Positions 16,586 to 25,088 of a stretch of DNA of 64,000 nt are shown one piece after another. Both the position numbers and the translations under genes were made by a program. The DNA is from an uncultured Rubritalea sp. (GTDB taxonomy: Bacteria > Verrucomicrobiota > Verrucomicrobiia > Verrucomicrobiales > Akkermansiaceae). The notes below the pieces were generated by a model. It was given only the letters and a program-made list of their open reading frames with translations, was not told the DNA's origin and did no database searches. The stretch spans positions 1 through 64,000 of the forward strand of contig CALAJT010000022.1 in NCBI GenBank assembly GCA_937923145.1, written 5' to 3'. Every line of letters begins with the position of its first letter. Position 1 is the stretch's first letter.

Positions 16586-16640
16586 GGGCGATTAGGCTGG
16601 CTATTATTTTGATAGAATTAACAGGATTTATAAAATTACA
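16586..16640. repeat. Half copy of the GGGCGATTAAGCT / GACAGAATTAAC element
   Basis: AGGGCGATTAGGCTGG is followed about 10 bases later by GATAGAATTAACAGGATTTA. This is the left outer arm and left inner arm of the elements at 8162 and 8801, without the right half. The following ~240 bases contain GACTAGAC-type short repeats (about 16686-16718) and no gene. Confidence 0.5.
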
Positions 16641-16882
16641 TGCGAGAATAGTTCCGATATTGGTTTAAATAAAATTAAACTAGATGGGACTAGACGAGAC
16701 TAGACTAGACGATTTAAGATCGAAAGGCATGGTAACTTGAAGAAAGAATGACCGTCATCACTAGAAATACAGATAGCTTTGATAAAAAGAGATACCGCTC
16801 AGAAGATATCTGAGTACCTAGCAAAGGGCTACTATGCCAGTCAGCAAAGACTAAAAATATCTTAAGGATCTTTAAGAATCTG

Positions 16883-19579
16883 TTACTTAACCATTACAAA
16901 GCCTTCTTTATCGATGATCACTTGAGTTAATGGAGAGTTAGATTTCGGTAAATAAACAGATTTTCTCTCATCTTGAGCATCTTCGCTTCCTAGAGAATAT
17001 CCAGGAAGTAATCTACCATAGCTCCCCTCTTTCCAACCTAACTGAAATTGGTTAGTGGCTGTGACTGCAACAGGATGAGGCATGGACATCGCTACGACTA
17101 GACCATCCACAGCATATACCGGATAGTGAGTTTCGCTGACTTCTACTGCGCCTAGGTGGTAGAACTCTGGTGTTTTGATTGGTGCTTGCTTGAGCTGCTC
17201 AAGTAGCTTTTCAGCTCCGATATAACTAGAAATATCATATTTGCTATCCCACTCTTCAAGTTCTGATTTGGTAGTAGATTCTGTGATAATAATTAGCTTC
17301 AACTTTGCTAATACTGGGAAAAGAACTCCCAGACTAAGTGCTAATTCTTCTAACTCATCCAGCCTTATCGCTACTATATCACCTCGGCAGATAGCATGTA
17401 ACTCTGAGAGTTGGAGACCATTGTAGATCAATCTGTATTGCTCGGATTCAGAGAGTTTTTTTGCTGAATTTAGTAGTGATTCCCAAGCATTTATATCACC
17501 TGCTAGAATGTTGACTTTCGCTTTTTTAATTGTCTTTTCTGGGTTCTCCAGCTGGGCTCTTTCCTTGAATGCATCCATGCCTAGTTCCATCAGGTCATGC
17601 CTTACCCTAGTAGTATTAGCCTCGCTATATTCTATCGGTTCACCCCAATTCACTGTGACTCCATATTGGAATCGATATGGCCATTTTTTGATGAATTTAC
17701 CTCGCTCGAATGAGAAAATAGATCCCCAGAGTCCGTCCATGTAGACGGGTATGACTGGACACTTGGCTTTTCGAGCGATCATTTCATAGCCTCGCTTGAG
17801 CTCATTCATAGATCCAGTGCGGGACAGTTGACCTTCTGGGAATATACAGACTACCCCACCTTCTAGAACGGCGTCTGAAGCTTTCTGGATAGCGTCTTTG
17901 GCACGCTTTTCTGAAATGGGGACGGTATCGAATAAAGTAAGGAATAATCTCACGACACCGCGTTTCTTAAAATACTCATCAGTCATGAGGAAGCGAATAG
18001 GACGTGTGCTCGATGAGGTAAGGATAAAGGCATCGATGTAGCTGATGTGGTTAGGTACGATAAGAACACCACCATATTTAGGTATGCGTGATGCGTTGAG
18101 GACTTTCTTTCTATAGAATACTCTTAAAAAGGTTAGTACCGTGAAGCGGAAGAAATGCTGAGGTAAGATCTTAGTAGCATAGACAGTCACTCCTGCACTA
18201 AGTACGGCTAGGATGATGAACTGAGTAGAAATCGGCACATCGATAGCTGAGAGCCAGATGAATAGACCTACCGCACCAGCACCAGCAAAGCAATCTAGAA
18301 GGTTTGATCCTGCTATGACCTTACCACGCTTTTCTTCTGAACAATTGTCCTGTAGGTATGCATTAAGTGGCACTAAGAAGATAGCTGCGCCAAAGCCTGT
18401 AAATCCGATCCATAACTTAAACCAAGCACCTTCTACTGGAGAGAATGCTAAGGCTATACTACCTGCCACCATAAAAATACCGCCGATAGGAACTAGCCCA
18501 AGTTCAATCGATCTACGGCAACTATACGACGCAAGTGTACCGCCTAGAATCATGCCTCCACTAGCTGCTGACAGCATATAGGCTAGCTCCACACCCATGC
18601 CACCCGTAGTTCCTGAAGTAAGTTGGTTTGCTACTTGAATAGCTACGATATTAATAAAGCCTCCCACGAACCAGAAGAATGCAATTGCGAGCGCACTGAG
18701 TCGGATTTTAGAGTCGCCAAGGAGATCCTTCATCTGCCCTACATGCTCCCAGATGATACTCGGTTTGAATGGACGCTTACCTGGTGATGGATATACCTTT
18801 AGCGAAAATGATGCTAAAAATGCGGGGACAGATAAGATGAATAGTAGCAGTATAGGCCAGTTAACAGCCAGCCAAGGAGAGTCACTCTCGGCTAGGCGAC
18901 TATTGAACCAAAACCCGCTTACTATCTGACCTACACAGATCGCTAAAACTGAACTAAGCTCTAACACACCACTGGCAAATCCCAGTCTTTCACTGCCTAC
19001 CATTTCCTTCACGATCCCCTTCTTAGCTGGGCTGAGGATAGTTGACTGGAGTGCTAATAAACCGAAACCTACGATTGCTAGGTTAAAGTGCTCGATCTGG
19101 ATCGTCCAAAATATGAATCCGAGGACAACCATCTGCATCAATGCTCCAAATCTGAGGACATTGGTTTTACTAAACCTGTCAGAGACCCAGCCCGCTAGAG
19201 GTGCCAGGAAAATAAAGGGGATCAAAATTAGAATAGCAAAGGCTGGCGATATCCAGGCACTGGATTTGGCACTCTCAGTAGATAGGCTTTCTAAACTCAT
19301 GCCCACGCCTTGCTTCAGCTTAAAGGCTGCATTGGCTAGGAAAACTCCCAGAGCGATGAGCATTGTCTGAGCTGCTTTATCATTGAATGCGTTTTGAGTC
19401 GCCAGGATAACCATCGTCCAGAATGATCTTTCATCCGCTGGCTCCACCTTCTTATCCACATAATCAGACTCATGGACCTCATCAATCTCAACAACAGAGC
19501 TTGGGGCGTGCAAAATCTCTGTGGTATCCTTATGGTTGGTCTCAGTTTGAGTCTCGTTCTCTTGTTCCATCGGCGACAT
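16883..19579 (-). CDS. LplT-like MFS transporter fused to a PlsC acyltransferase
   Basis: This 898-residue protein has three parts. Residues ~50-470 form a 12-helix MFS transporter of the lysophospholipid-transporter type. Residues ~480-700 form a PlsC-type acyltransferase with NHISYIDAF (HX4D) and FPEGQLSRTG motifs. The last ~200 residues resemble the start and end of an acyl-ACP synthetase (AMP-binding) domain but lack its core P-loop, so they look degenerate. LplT-Aas systems flip lysophospholipids inward and re-acylate them; here the transporter and acyltransferase are one polypeptide. The acidic N-terminal ~45 residues are probably disordered. The start is at 19579, with an alternative Met three codons in. 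Confidence 0.85.
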   Translation of the reverse strand: MSPMEQENETQTETNHKDTTEILHAPSSVVEIDEVHESDYVDKKVEPADERSFWTMVILATQNAFNDKAAQTMLIALGVFLANAAFKLKQGVGMSLESLSTESAKSSAWISPAFAILILIPFIFLAPLAGWVSDRFSKTNVLRFGALMQMVVLGFIFWTIQIEHFNLAIVGFGLLALQSTILSPAKKGIVKEMVGSERLGFASGVLELSSVLAICVGQIVSGFWFNSRLAESDSPWLAVNWPILLLFILSVPAFLASFSLKVYPSPGKRPFKPSIIWEHVGQMKDLLGDSKIRLSALAIAFFWFVGGFINIVAIQVANQLTSGTTGGMGVELAYMLSAASGGMILGGTLASYSCRRSIELGLVPIGGIFMVAGSIALAFSPVEGAWFKLWIGFTGFGAAIFLVPLNAYLQDNCSEEKRGKVIAGSNLLDCFAGAGAVGLFIWLSAIDVPISTQFIILAVLSAGVTVYATKILPQHFFRFTVLTFLRVFYRKKVLNASRIPKYGGVLIVPNHISYIDAFILTSSSTRPIRFLMTDEYFKKRGVVRLFLTLFDTVPISEKRAKDAIQKASDAVLEGGVVCIFPEGQLSRTGSMNELKRGYEMIARKAKCPVIPVYMDGLWGSIFSFERGKFIKKWPYRFQYGVTVNWGEPIEYSEANTTRVRHDLMELGMDAFKERAQLENPEKTIKKAKVNILAGDINAWESLLNSAKKLSESEQYRLIYNGLQLSELHAICRGDIVAIRLDELEELALSLGVLFPVLAKLKLIIITESTTKSELEEWDSKYDISSYIGAEKLLEQLKQAPIKTPEFYHLGAVEVSETHYPVYAVDGLVVAMSMPHPVAVTATNQFQLGWKEGSYGRLLPGYSLGSEDAQDERKSVYLPKSNSPLTQVIIDKEGFVMVK

Positions 19580-19728
19580 ACTGACATGCTAGTCATAAAT
19601 AGCTAATCGTTCAAATTGATATATTCATTACTAGAATCGATTAAATCGATGAATTGATCTAATGTAAAGTGTTTGTAAAACCTCACTCAAGTGTGAAATA
19701 AACCTTAGATCTTCCGCGTTGTCTAGTT

Positions 19729-20454
19729 ATGCGACATCTATTCTATCTATCACTCATTTGCTTCTTCACGAACGCTGTATCCATTGCTCTGCAATCTAAT
19801 ATCAGCCAAGAAGATATCACTCTCAAGGGAAATCAGTATACTGAGCGTCTCGGTAAACTAGAGGATTACCACTCAAAACAACTTAAAATATATAAAACTA
19901 GCTCACCCAAGGAGCAGAAAAAATTACTTGCTAAGATTAGAGTGAAACTAGAAAAAGAACTCACTCAATATATTTTCCCTGCATGGTATGGAACTCCATG
20001 GGATTTTAATGGCACTTCTAATAGACCTGGGAAAGGGAAGATAGCCTGTGGGTATTTCGTCTCCACGACTCTTAAACATATAGGCTTCAAAATTGATCGT
20101 TATAAATTAGCTCAGCAACCATCACAGCGAATCATCACAACATTTGTGAAACGTTCTGATATAGATATTTCAAGCTGTCGTCCTTTATCAGGTGTGAAGA
20201 AAAAACTGGAGGAGACTGGAGATGGTATCTACATCATCGGACTAGATACACATGTCGGTTTTGTCGCGGTAAAAGGAAAAAGTATTACTTTTATCCACTC
20301 ATCCTACTATCGACCAGATCGCTGTGTGGTGGCGGAATCTTATAACTCTAAGAACCCCCTTTCAGATTCTAAGTATCGTGTTGTAGGAAAACTATTTCAC
20401 GATGAAATGCTCATCAATTGGCTTTCTGAAAAGCCATACAAAGTAACTCAATAA
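19729..20454 (+). CDS. Secreted NlpC/P60-like cysteine hydrolase (tentative)
   Basis: A signal peptide is present (RHLFYLSLICFFTNAVSIA). The mature protein has WYGTPWDFNG, then GKIACGYFVSTTLKHIGFK with a likely catalytic Cys, and later DTHVGFVAVKG with a likely catalytic His. This order of Cys helix then His strand is that of NlpC/P60 or related papain-like amidases, which often cut peptidoglycan or amide bonds outside the cytoplasm. I cannot place it in a named family. It is alone on the plus strand and its stop is one base from the end of the convergent K+ channel gene. Confidence 0.6.
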   Translation: MRHLFYLSLICFFTNAVSIALQSNISQEDITLKGNQYTERLGKLEDYHSKQLKIYKTSSPKEQKKLLAKIRVKLEKELTQYIFPAWYGTPWDFNGTSNRPGKGKIACGYFVSTTLKHIGFKIDRYKLAQQPSQRIITTFVKRSDIDISSCRPLSGVKKKLEETGDGIYIIGLDTHVGFVAVKGKSITFIHSSYYRPDRCVVAESYNSKNPLSDSKYRVVGKLFHDEMLINWLSEKPYKVTQ

Positions 20455-20455
20455 G

Positions 20456-21292
20456 TTAGTCTAACATATCACCACATTTACGGCAAAATTTAGCGTCAGA
20501 TAGATGACCGTGAACTCCGCATCCTGGACAGGCATCAGAGGTTTCGTCTGGTTGATTATCAGCTTTCACTAGAGCGCTACTGACTATACCAGTAGGCACA
20601 GCAATAATAGCATAGCCTGCTAGAACCATGAAACTGGTAATAAATCTCCCTAAATCTGTGCTTGGACTAATATCGCCAAAACCTACTGTAGTGATGGATA
20701 CAATAGCGTAGTAAATGCCCATCGGAATACTGGTAAAATTAGTATCAGGCTCACTGCCCTCTACAAAGTACATGAGCGTCCCAGCTATCACGGCAAAGAC
20801 TGCGACAGAGAAGAAGAATACTGTGATCTTAGCTTTTGACTTACGTAAGCCATCTATAAGAACATTGGCTCCGCGAACATGATGCACCATTTTCAAAACT
20901 CTGAATACACGAAGAAATCTAAATACTCGGATCACTGCGAAACCTTTAGTGTGAGCGAAGATCACTGCTAAATAGGTAGGTAAACAGGACAACAAATCAA
21001 TCACACCGAAGAAACTAGTCGCGTAGCGGAGAGGTTTACGTGATGCCCATAATCTCACTAAATACTCAATCGTGAATATGATGGTGAATGCCCATTCCAC
21101 GATAGTTAACAACTCGCCATACTTAAATGCAATAGCATCTACAGTCTCTAGCGCCACAGCCAGCACACTAAAAAAGATGAGCCAGAGGAGAATAATATCG
21201 AAAAGCTTACCTGTCTTAGTTTCTGCTTCGAAAATAAGTTCCCAGACCTTTTGCTTTAATCCATTAGTGGGTTTAAGTTCTTTTTCATCCAT
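20456..21292 (-). CDS. Voltage-gated-type K+ channel with C-terminal zinc ribbon
   Basis: This 278-residue inner-membrane protein has six predicted transmembrane helices. An S4-like Arg-repeat segment (VIRVFRFLRVFRVLKMV) is present, and the pore carries the potassium selectivity filter TTVGFGD. The C-terminus has a double CxxC zinc ribbon (CPGCGVHG...CRKCGDML). It would be an ion transporter of the bacterial Kv-like family. The zinc ribbon may be a regulatory or tethering module. The gene is convergent with its left-hand neighbour and lies 37 bases downstream of the methyltransferase gene on the same strand. Confidence 0.88.
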   Translation of the reverse strand: MDEKELKPTNGLKQKVWELIFEAETKTGKLFDIILLWLIFFSVLAVALETVDAIAFKYGELLTIVEWAFTIIFTIEYLVRLWASRKPLRYATSFFGVIDLLSCLPTYLAVIFAHTKGFAVIRVFRFLRVFRVLKMVHHVRGANVLIDGLRKSKAKITVFFFSVAVFAVIAGTLMYFVEGSEPDTNFTSIPMGIYYAIVSITTVGFGDISPSTDLGRFITSFMVLAGYAIIAVPTGIVSSALVKADNQPDETSDACPGCGVHGHLSDAKFCRKCGDMLD

Positions 21293-21329
21293 AATTTCGG
21301 GGGAATCTATGTAAGCTTAAGGTGAGTGA

Positions 21330-22049
21330 TTACTTCTTTCTCCATAAACTTACCTTCGAAACTCCCAGCTGGAATTTACGGGCGTGCTCTCTGATAGTAA
21401 ATATTTCATCGTTATGCTCAAGACAGACAAACTCATCAGATAAATGCTTTTGAAGCCAGTCCCAGCTGTCCCCTTGTGGCCATTTATCTTTAGGAGTGTA
21501 TTCTTCTAGCCATGAGAATGGAGTGGCTAATACTAGCTCACCATCTTTTTTAAGTAAGCTACCCAGTCTATCTAACAATTTAACTGGATCAGGTAACCTA
21601 CAGATCAGATTTGCTGCATGGACACGGTCAAAGCCTTTGAATCCATCTGGTAAGTTCAGCACATCCCCTACCGCAAAGCTGATTTTAGAAGTATCAACTC
21701 CATTCGGTATTGTCACCTCTGTGGTAGTCATTACTTCTCCTTCTTCCTGGTATTCGAAGGTCATCTTCTCTTTTTCTTTAAGAACATTTGCTGCATCTAT
21801 AAATTTCTTAGACAGATCAATGGCTATGACCTTCTTAGAACTCTTGCTAAGATGAAATGCGGAGCCACCTACTGAACAGCCCAAGTCAAGTGTGAGATCT
21901 ACTCTATTGTTAGAGAAGTAACTTGCTGTCACATTTGGGAAATCAATAGCCGACAGTCGTCCCAGTCCCCAGGGCATCCGTTGTTCATGAGTGCCGAAGT
22001 GCATTAGTAAGTAATCGGCTAGGATTTTATCGGTTTCGTATACTGACAT
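21330..22049 (-). CDS. Putative 4-mercaptohistidine N1-methyltransferase (ovothiol type)
   Basis: This ~239-residue SAM-dependent methyltransferase has DLTLDLGCSVGGSAFHLSK (motif I), VIAIDLSKKFIDAA, and FDRVHAANLICRLPDP. The N-terminus YETDKILADYLLMHFGTHEQ is characteristic of the methyltransferase half of ovothiol synthase OvoA. Stand-alone homologues are annotated as 4-mercaptohistidine N1-methyltransferases. The start at 22049 is chosen because family homology begins there; an upstream in-frame ATG at 22130 would add 27 unrelated residues. No OvoA sulfoxide synthase is in the window. Confidence 0.75.
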   Translation of the reverse strand: MSVYETDKILADYLLMHFGTHEQRMPWGLGRLSAIDFPNVTASYFSNNRVDLTLDLGCSVGGSAFHLSKSSKKVIAIDLSKKFIDAANVLKEKEKMTFEYQEEGEVMTTTEVTIPNGVDTSKISFAVGDVLNLPDGFKGFDRVHAANLICRLPDPVKLLDRLGSLLKKDGELVLATPFSWLEEYTPKDKWPQGDSWDWLQKHLSDEFVCLEHNDEIFTIREHARKFQLGVSKVSLWRKK

Positions 22050-22183
22050 TATAGTTTTTGATAAGTTTATAGATATCCACAGCAGGGGCAGCTGGATTAG
22101 TAGCAGAGACTGATGGACATGGTTTTCCAAAAGAAAGTAGAGATTTGATGGCTAGAAGGGTTATTGTATAAATCATACTGTAT

Positions 22184-22237
22184 TAAAAAAAATCGCTCCG
22201 GCACTTAAAGGATAAAAACCTTAGTAAGCACCGGAGC
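22184..22237 (-). terminator. Strong intrinsic terminator downstream of the M29-like gene
   Basis: Read on the minus strand, GCTCCGGTGCTTA and its partner TAAGTGCCGGAGC form a long stem with a T-rich loop, followed by GATTTTTTTT. It lies just after the stop of the peptidase-like gene. Confidence 0.85.
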
Positions 22238-22262
22238 CAGTTCATCCCCCAATGAACAATCT

Positions 22263-23483
22263 TTATGACCGTAGCGCATTCTTTACGAATTCACTTGGTC
22301 TGAAATTTTCGATGATGACTTCTGTTTGCCCCCCTCTGTTCATCCTAGCTTCTTTTACATTAAAGTTCGGAGTCTTGTGAGGAGCGAATAGGATATCGTC
22401 GTGAGTGCTGTTCTCGTGAGTCTTGAACATCTCAGGGACAATGTCGCCACCTAAGTGATCATCTCTGCCAGTGGCTAAATGGCAAGTACCAATTACCTTT
22501 TCATCCTGAATATCTTGAAATGACACTGGGAGAATCTGAGTTCCGAAGCCTAATTCGCCCAGAGTTCCTGTCATAGGGTCGTTTGCAAGCTTGGTGTTAT
22601 GTGCATCTATTGTATCTTGGTTTCCTTCTAATAAGGTAGACTTAATAATCGTCCTGTCTGTAACAGTCAACAAACCGAGCGTTCCGTCGTCGTATTTCAT
22701 GGGGAATTCTCCCCTTGCATCTGTTGGAACATAGTAGATTTCTCCCGCTGGTAGATTAGCAACATCTGGCTTTAATCCCTTGCAAAGACCTTGGGATTTC
22801 TGGGCTTCTTGACCATCTAGTCCTAGCCATGCTGTGAGGACCCTTCCATCTTCTAGCGCAAAATCGATTTCTATAGAGTCTGCTTTAGTCATCGCAAGAC
22901 GCATCTTCTCAGCATCAGCTGCCACTTCATTGTAATCTACTGCCAGACCTGAATTAAGTATCACATCGTTCATCCCATGCATAGTAGCACCACGGAATCC
23001 GAATTCTTTACATTTTGCTGTTAGAGGTGCTGTCGCGCTCCAATCTGTGATACAGAGAACAATATCATATTCTGAGTAAATATCTTTATCGAGCGAAAGG
23101 TGGTTTCCATCTGAGTCAAAGACATCGTCTTTCATATCGAGATTAGAACCATTGGTGCAGTAGTAAGCGAACATCTCTCCTCCAGTCATTCCAAGCTCTT
23201 CCATCACGCCATTCTTAAATGGTTCGTAGAAATGCTTGATCGCGTTTTTTTGCACTTCAAAGCCGTCGCTATCAAGGAAAGCAAAGTCCTTCATCCATTT
23301 CTGGGGCTCATTAAAATCTGTAAGAATACATACCTTACAGCCCTGAGTAGGTTCAAACACAGTACTCAATAGACGCACTACATCGAATGGCGGAAACTTT
23401 CTTGTCTCAGGATGCATCATGATCTCATCACTCAGATAGTCTGACACTTTTTTTACGGCTGGTTCAATAGTCTGTGTTAGCAT
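22263..23483 (-). CDS. Putative M29-like aminopeptidase
   Basis: This 406-residue cytoplasmic protein has the general layout of aminopeptidase T/M29 enzymes: an N-terminal alpha/beta domain (CITDWSATAPLT) and a C-terminal part with GTCHLATGRDDHLGG, THDDILFAPHKTPNF and closing VIIENF. Metal-ligand spacing resembles the H-x(n)-H/D cluster of that family, but it is not exact. It could instead be a related uncharacterised domain. It is transcribed alone with its own terminator. I see no signal peptide. Functional assignment is tentative; the gene itself is certain. Confidence 0.5.
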   Translation of the reverse strand: MLTQTIEPAVKKVSDYLSDEIMMHPETRKFPPFDVVRLLSTVFEPTQGCKVCILTDFNEPQKWMKDFAFLDSDGFEVQKNAIKHFYEPFKNGVMEELGMTGGEMFAYYCTNGSNLDMKDDVFDSDGNHLSLDKDIYSEYDIVLCITDWSATAPLTAKCKEFGFRGATMHGMNDVILNSGLAVDYNEVAADAEKMRLAMTKADSIEIDFALEDGRVLTAWLGLDGQEAQKSQGLCKGLKPDVANLPAGEIYYVPTDARGEFPMKYDDGTLGLLTVTDRTIIKSTLLEGNQDTIDAHNTKLANDPMTGTLGELGFGTQILPVSFQDIQDEKVIGTCHLATGRDDHLGGDIVPEMFKTHENSTHDDILFAPHKTPNFNVKEARMNRGGQTEVIIENFRPSEFVKNALRS

Positions 23484-23702
23484 GTGGACATAATAGCACT
23501 ACTCTTCCATCACGCAAGTGAGTATTTATGGTAAATATTGAAAATAGAAAAACTGCAGCGAATAGCGTTCTTAAGAACATGTAAAAATATACTGATTTTA
23601 AAACAAACAGAATAGTCAAGATTAATTAATTAAATCCTTGCTACATCAGTATTTTCTCATTATATTTCAGATTAAATCTCCGCAACTACAACGAACAGAT
23701 AT

Positions 23703-24356
23703 ATGGCTAAATTACAGAACACAAGAAAGCAGCACATTAAAGTGAACGAAACTCAATTAGAAATGATGGATTCGTATAGAGCTGTTGCGCCTATTACAGA
23801 TGATTTCGAGGGCAAGCTAGTAGCAGCACAACAGCAGCTAGAGCAATTGCAGCATCAGCAAGAAGTTGTGGAACGACAGAAGCGTGAGCTACAGGAGCTA
23901 ACTGAACGCAAAGAAGAATTTTTAGAAGGTCAGATCAGCATTACTGAACGTCTAACAGGCACTATTACTGCTGTTGACCGTGAGCTATTTGATATGCGTC
24001 AGGAAATGGAAGATCTAGAGCAGACACGTAAGTGCTTCGCAGATCACCTCCAGAAAATCGATGGTATCAATCACGATTCTTGGTCTAAGGATGATCTCAA
24101 GCATGAGCTCAATCGCGCTATCTCTATGCTAGATCACGCTGAAGATGAGTTCGACGAAGCTCTCGCTTACTTCACTAACAGTTCACACTCTAATGTATTT
24201 GGAGGTAATTCCAAGCCATCTAAGAAGTCTAGCGCAGCAAGTAAAAGCGGTAGCCCTAAGAGTGAATTTCAAGCAATGCTCAAGCAAGGTCTAGCATTCA
24301 ATATGCCTATCTTTGTAATAGGTCTGCTAGCACTGATCGCTTACGTTGTGAAGTAG
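23703..24356 (+). CDS. Coiled-coil protein with C-terminal membrane anchor
   Basis: This 217-residue protein has a long coiled coil (about residues 35-135; e.g. QQQLEQLQHQQEVVERQKRE), then an acidic helix, a Ser/Lys-rich linker (SKKSSAASKSGSPKSEFQ) and a single C-terminal transmembrane helix (IFVIGLLALIAYVVK). It is thus tail-anchored with its bulk in the cytoplasm. I do not recognise a family. The next gene, 15 bases downstream, encodes another tail-anchored protein, suggesting they form a membrane-associated complex. Confidence 0.6.
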   Translation: MAKLQNTRKQHIKVNETQLEMMDSYRAVAPITDDFEGKLVAAQQQLEQLQHQQEVVERQKRELQELTERKEEFLEGQISITERLTGTITAVDRELFDMRQEMEDLEQTRKCFADHLQKIDGINHDSWSKDDLKHELNRAISMLDHAEDEFDEALAYFTNSSHSNVFGGNSKPSKKSSAASKSGSPKSEFQAMLKQGLAFNMPIFVIGLLALIAYVVK

Positions 24357-24371
24357 ATCTTACTTACCTCC

Positions 24372-24701
24372 ATGTCAGAGAAACCAGAACAGACGAGTTT
24401 CGATCTTGATGAGTTAGCGCGACAGGACGTCGAGCTACAAAACAAGATCAAGCAGATACAAAGCTTTATCCACGAGGCGCCTGATAAGCTCCAACAGGAA
24501 GAAGACGACCGTATCCGTACACTCCCTGCTCCGGATGAAATTTCTGAGAGACGTAGAGAGAAAGAATTCTTTGACCGCCTCAGCCGTGGTGAACTTAAGA
24601 ATGAACGACGTCACCAAGCTAAGAATGGTGTTATTCTCGTGCTCCTCTTGATAGCGATCACAGCAGTGTGTTTGTGGATCTCTCGCTATATCGAAATGTA
24701 A
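24372..24701 (+). CDS. Small tail-anchored protein
   Basis: This 109-residue protein has an acidic N-terminal half with a short coiled coil (QDVELQNKIKQIQSFIHEAP), a basic patch (NERRHQAKNG) and a single C-terminal membrane helix (VILVLLLIAITAVCLWISRY). It follows the 217-residue tail-anchored gene with a 15-base gap, so the two are likely co-translated partners. No family is recognised. Confidence 0.55.
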   Translation: MSEKPEQTSFDLDELARQDVELQNKIKQIQSFIHEAPDKLQQEEDDRIRTLPAPDEISERRREKEFFDRLSRGELKNERRHQAKNGVILVLLLIAITAVCLWISRYIEM

Positions 24702-24740
24702 ATTAATTATCGATTCGAGCTAGCTCTTTAAACTAAAAGT

Positions 24741-24830
24741 GCCAGGAAACTGCGGCAATACTGGACAAATTACCGTTGCTCCGATTAAGGCCTGGCGGGA
24801 TTCATCTGCCAATACTCCACAGCTCCTGAC
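24741..24830 (-). ncRNA. ffs: Small SRP RNA (4.5S-type), candidate
   Basis: Read on the minus strand, this folds as one long hairpin. The basal stem GUCAGGA/UCCUGGC is followed by CUGUGG/CCGCAG, AUUGG/CCAGU and CAGAU/AUUUG. It then reaches the domain IV motif: CAGG opposite AGCA, in CCGCCAGGCC-loop-GGAGCAACGG. That CAGG/AGCA symmetric loop is the SRP54-binding signature of bacterial SRP RNA. The apical loop reads UUAAUC rather than the usual GGAA tetraloop. The 5' end coincides with the start predicted from the upstream promoter-like boxes. SRP RNA with Ffh targets membrane proteins to FtsY. Identification is by structure and motif only. Confidence 0.7.
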
Positions 24831-24836
24831 GGCTGT

Positions 24837-24865
24837 TGTTTATGCCTGCGGTGAAGATTAAGCAA
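24837..24865 (-). promoter_or_regulatory. Promoter of the SRP RNA candidate
   Basis: On the minus strand, TTGCTT (-35-like), a 17-base spacer and TAAACA (-10-like) end six bases before the first base of the SRP hairpin. The -10 box is weak. Confidence 0.45.
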
Positions 24866-25088
24866 CTATTTTTTGTAGGTTTTTTGAGTATCTACCAAGA
24901 GAGCCATTCGACCCTTTCTGAGCCTGTGGCTCGTCAGAGGTCATGGGTTCACTAGTCATTGATCTTGAGTCTTTTCTGGCTGACATATTTTCTTCGGTTT
25001 CATCATGCTGGACTGATGACCTTTGACGAGTAAACCGATGACGGAGCGAAGCTCTCAGTAGGGTCAAAGCCACCCTAGCTGGTAGAAA

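Noticed and set aside
24858..25073. 71-codon minus-strand frame just after parA
   Set aside because: It consists of low-complexity Ser/Arg/Lys sequence overlapping dispersed-repeat words (TTCATCATGCTGGACTGATG region) and the SRP RNA promoter; no sign of a real protein.
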